A DNA stretch of 64,000 nt from Streptomyces radiopugnans (GTDB lineage: Bacteria; Actinomycetota; Actinomycetes; Streptomycetales; Streptomycetaceae). Shown here piece by piece: positions 63,036 through 64,000 of this stretch. Positions within the stretch are counted from its first letter, which is position 1. Each line of letters opens with the position of its first letter. Position numbers and translations under genes: made by a program. Location of the stretch: assembly GCF_900110735.1 (NCBI RefSeq), contig NZ_FOET01000005.1, positions 248,001 through 312,000 on the forward strand, written 5' to 3'. A model generated the notes under the pieces. It ran no database searches. It was not told where the DNA came from and saw only the letters and a program-made list of their open reading frames with translations.

Positions 63036-64000
63036 ATGGACCAGATCCCCCGACCCGCCCGCGCGGCGGACCGGTCCCACGCCGTGGTGATCGGCGCCGG
63101 TCTCGCGGGTCTGACGGCGGCCCGCGCGCTCGCCGACGCCTACGACCGGGTGACGGTGCTCGACCGGGACACGCTTCCCGCCGACCCGGCCCCCCGCCGC
63201 GGCGTACCGCAGAGCCGGCAGCTCCACGTCCTGCTCGCCCGCGGCGCGCAGGCGCTGGAGGAGCTTTTCCCCGGGTTCCTGGAGGAACTGCTCGCGGCGG
63301 GGGCAACCCGGGCGGACACCCAGGGCGAGGTCCACTGGTACCTCGACGGCCACCTCCTGCGTCCGGCGCCCTCCGGGGTCATCTCGTACGGCGCGAGCCG
63401 GCCGCGGGTGGAGCACCACGTGCGCGCGCGTGTCGAGGCGCTCCCCGGCGTCGTGGTCAGGGAGCGGGTGGAGGTGCTGGGCCCGGTCACCACGCCCGAA
63501 CGCGACCGGGTCACCGGAGTCCGGGTGCGCCCGCGCGCCGACGGGGCGGGGGAGGCCGGCGGGGCCGGGGAGGAGACGATCCCCGCGGATCTGGTCGTCG
63601 ACGCCTCGGGCCGGGGCTCGCGGGCCCCGGCCTGGCTGGAGGAGCTGGGATACCCCCGGCCGCGGCAGACGCGGGTACGCGCCGACGTCGTCTACGTCAC
63701 CCGCCACTTCCGGCGCGAGCCCCACCACCTCGGCGGCCGGAGCGGCGTCGCGCTGGTGCCCTTCCCCGGACTGCCGCGCGGCGGGGCCATCGTCTCGGAG
63801 CGGGAGGACCGGTTCGCGGTCGTCCTCTTCGGTCTGCTGGGCGAGGAGCCGCCGGCCGACGAGGCGGGCATGCTGGCCTACGCCGAGACCCTGCCCGGAC
63901 CGGACGTGGCCGAGGTGCTGCGCACGGCCGAGCCGCTCAACGAGCCGGTGAGGATGCGCTATCCGGCCAGCGCGCGCCACCACTACGAGAAGCTGGACCG
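63036..64000 (+). CDS. FAD-dependent oxidoreductase (3' end outside window)
   Basis: An open frame of 321 codons runs to the window edge. 'AVVIGAGLAGLTAARALADA' is the Rossmann FAD-binding motif and 'RRGVPQSRQLHVLLARGAQA' is the substrate-side signature of the geranylgeranyl-reductase/PHBH-like flavoproteins of Streptomyces. 'VVDASGRGSRAPAWLEELGY' is the DG-like motif. A GGAG site lies ten bases before the ATG. Possible roles are hydroxylation or reduction in secondary metabolism. Nothing in the visible part identifies the substrate. Confidence 0.85.
   Translation, partial: MDQIPRPARAADRSHAVVIGAGLAGLTAARALADAYDRVTVLDRDTLPADPAPRRGVPQSRQLHVLLARGAQALEELFPGFLEELLAAGATRADTQGEVHWYLDGHLLRPAPSGVISYGASRPRVEHHVRARVEALPGVVVRERVEVLGPVTTPERDRVTGVRVRPRADGAGEAGGAGEETIPADLVVDASGRGSRAPAWLEELGYPRPRQTRVRADVVYVTRHFRREPHHLGGRSGVALVPFPGLPRGGAIVSEREDRFAVVLFGLLGEEPPADEAGMLAYAETLPGPDVAEVLRTAEPLNEPVRMRYPASARHHYEKLD

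Overview
The window is chromosomal DNA of a Streptomyces-type actinomycete. It is very GC-rich, third codon positions are almost all G or C, GTG starts and 4-bp stop/start overlaps are common, and I found a single TTA codon in the real genes. The afsK-afsR-afsS, fbiC and dmdR1 genes are all present. From memory, the gene order follows the S. coelicolor core from about the serC region through dmdR1 and afsK/afsR to fbiC and a D-Ala-D-Ala carboxypeptidase. I could not check this by alignment. I saw no rRNA, tRNA, CRISPR array, insertion sequence or integrase.

Left part (1-6.6 kb): the end of a DrrA/DrrB-type ABC exporter, a flavin/F420-type small oxidoreductase, then a one-strand accessory cassette (1646-6492). 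The cassette has an XRE-TPR regulator followed by small, tightly packed genes: two unknowns, a 59-aa membrane protein, a possible degenerate primase/polymerase-like protein, a roadblock/LC7 protein, a GRDP-like protein, an unknown and a MazG-like pyrophosphohydrolase. This is the least explained part of the window.

Middle-left (6.6-29.3 kb): mostly housekeeping genes. They are serC, a large FAD/Fe-S 2-hydroxyacid dehydrogenase, a secreted hydrolase with nested operator-like repeats, a citrate synthase, pdxH, a tiny well-expressed-looking 12-codon ORF, a PAS protein, a SIS-domain protein next to the iron regulator dmdR1, an alpha/beta-hydrolase-fold protein lacking its nucleophile, a primase/polymerase-domain orphan divergent from an NsdA-like TPR regulator, a Pro-rich membrane protein, a solute-binding lipoprotein, purU, and an ECF-type sigma/anti-sigma pair.

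Middle (29.6-39 kb): an anti-sigma antagonist and an anti-sigma ATPase-fold kinase, a GlxA-type AraC regulator divergent from an MFS transporter, a NUDIX/flavin-monooxygenase pair, a GNAT gene, a 12-bp minisatellite next to a strong hairpin, a TTA-containing (bldA-dependent) regulator and a secreted subtilisin.

Right part (39-64 kb): the global antibiotic-control cluster. It holds a TetR regulator, the kbpA-like VOC gene, afsK (Ser/Thr kinase with PQQ-type propeller), two secreted Cys-containing paralogs, a small secreted peptide sharing the NHxP motif of AfsS, afsS and afsR. Then come a Tat-exported PHP hydrolase, fbiC, an ADP-ribosylglycohydrolase, an XRE/DUF397 pair, a GPP34 protein, a D-Ala-D-Ala carboxypeptidase with a long acidic cytoplasmic tail, a BrkB-family membrane protein, a DUF3618/holin-like pair, an NlpC/P60 gene split by a one-base frameshift, and the start of a flavin oxidoreductase that runs off the window.

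In the control cluster AfsK (restrained by KbpA) phosphorylates AfsR, which activates afsS. A plausible 11-bp-period direct repeat for AfsR lies upstream of afsS.
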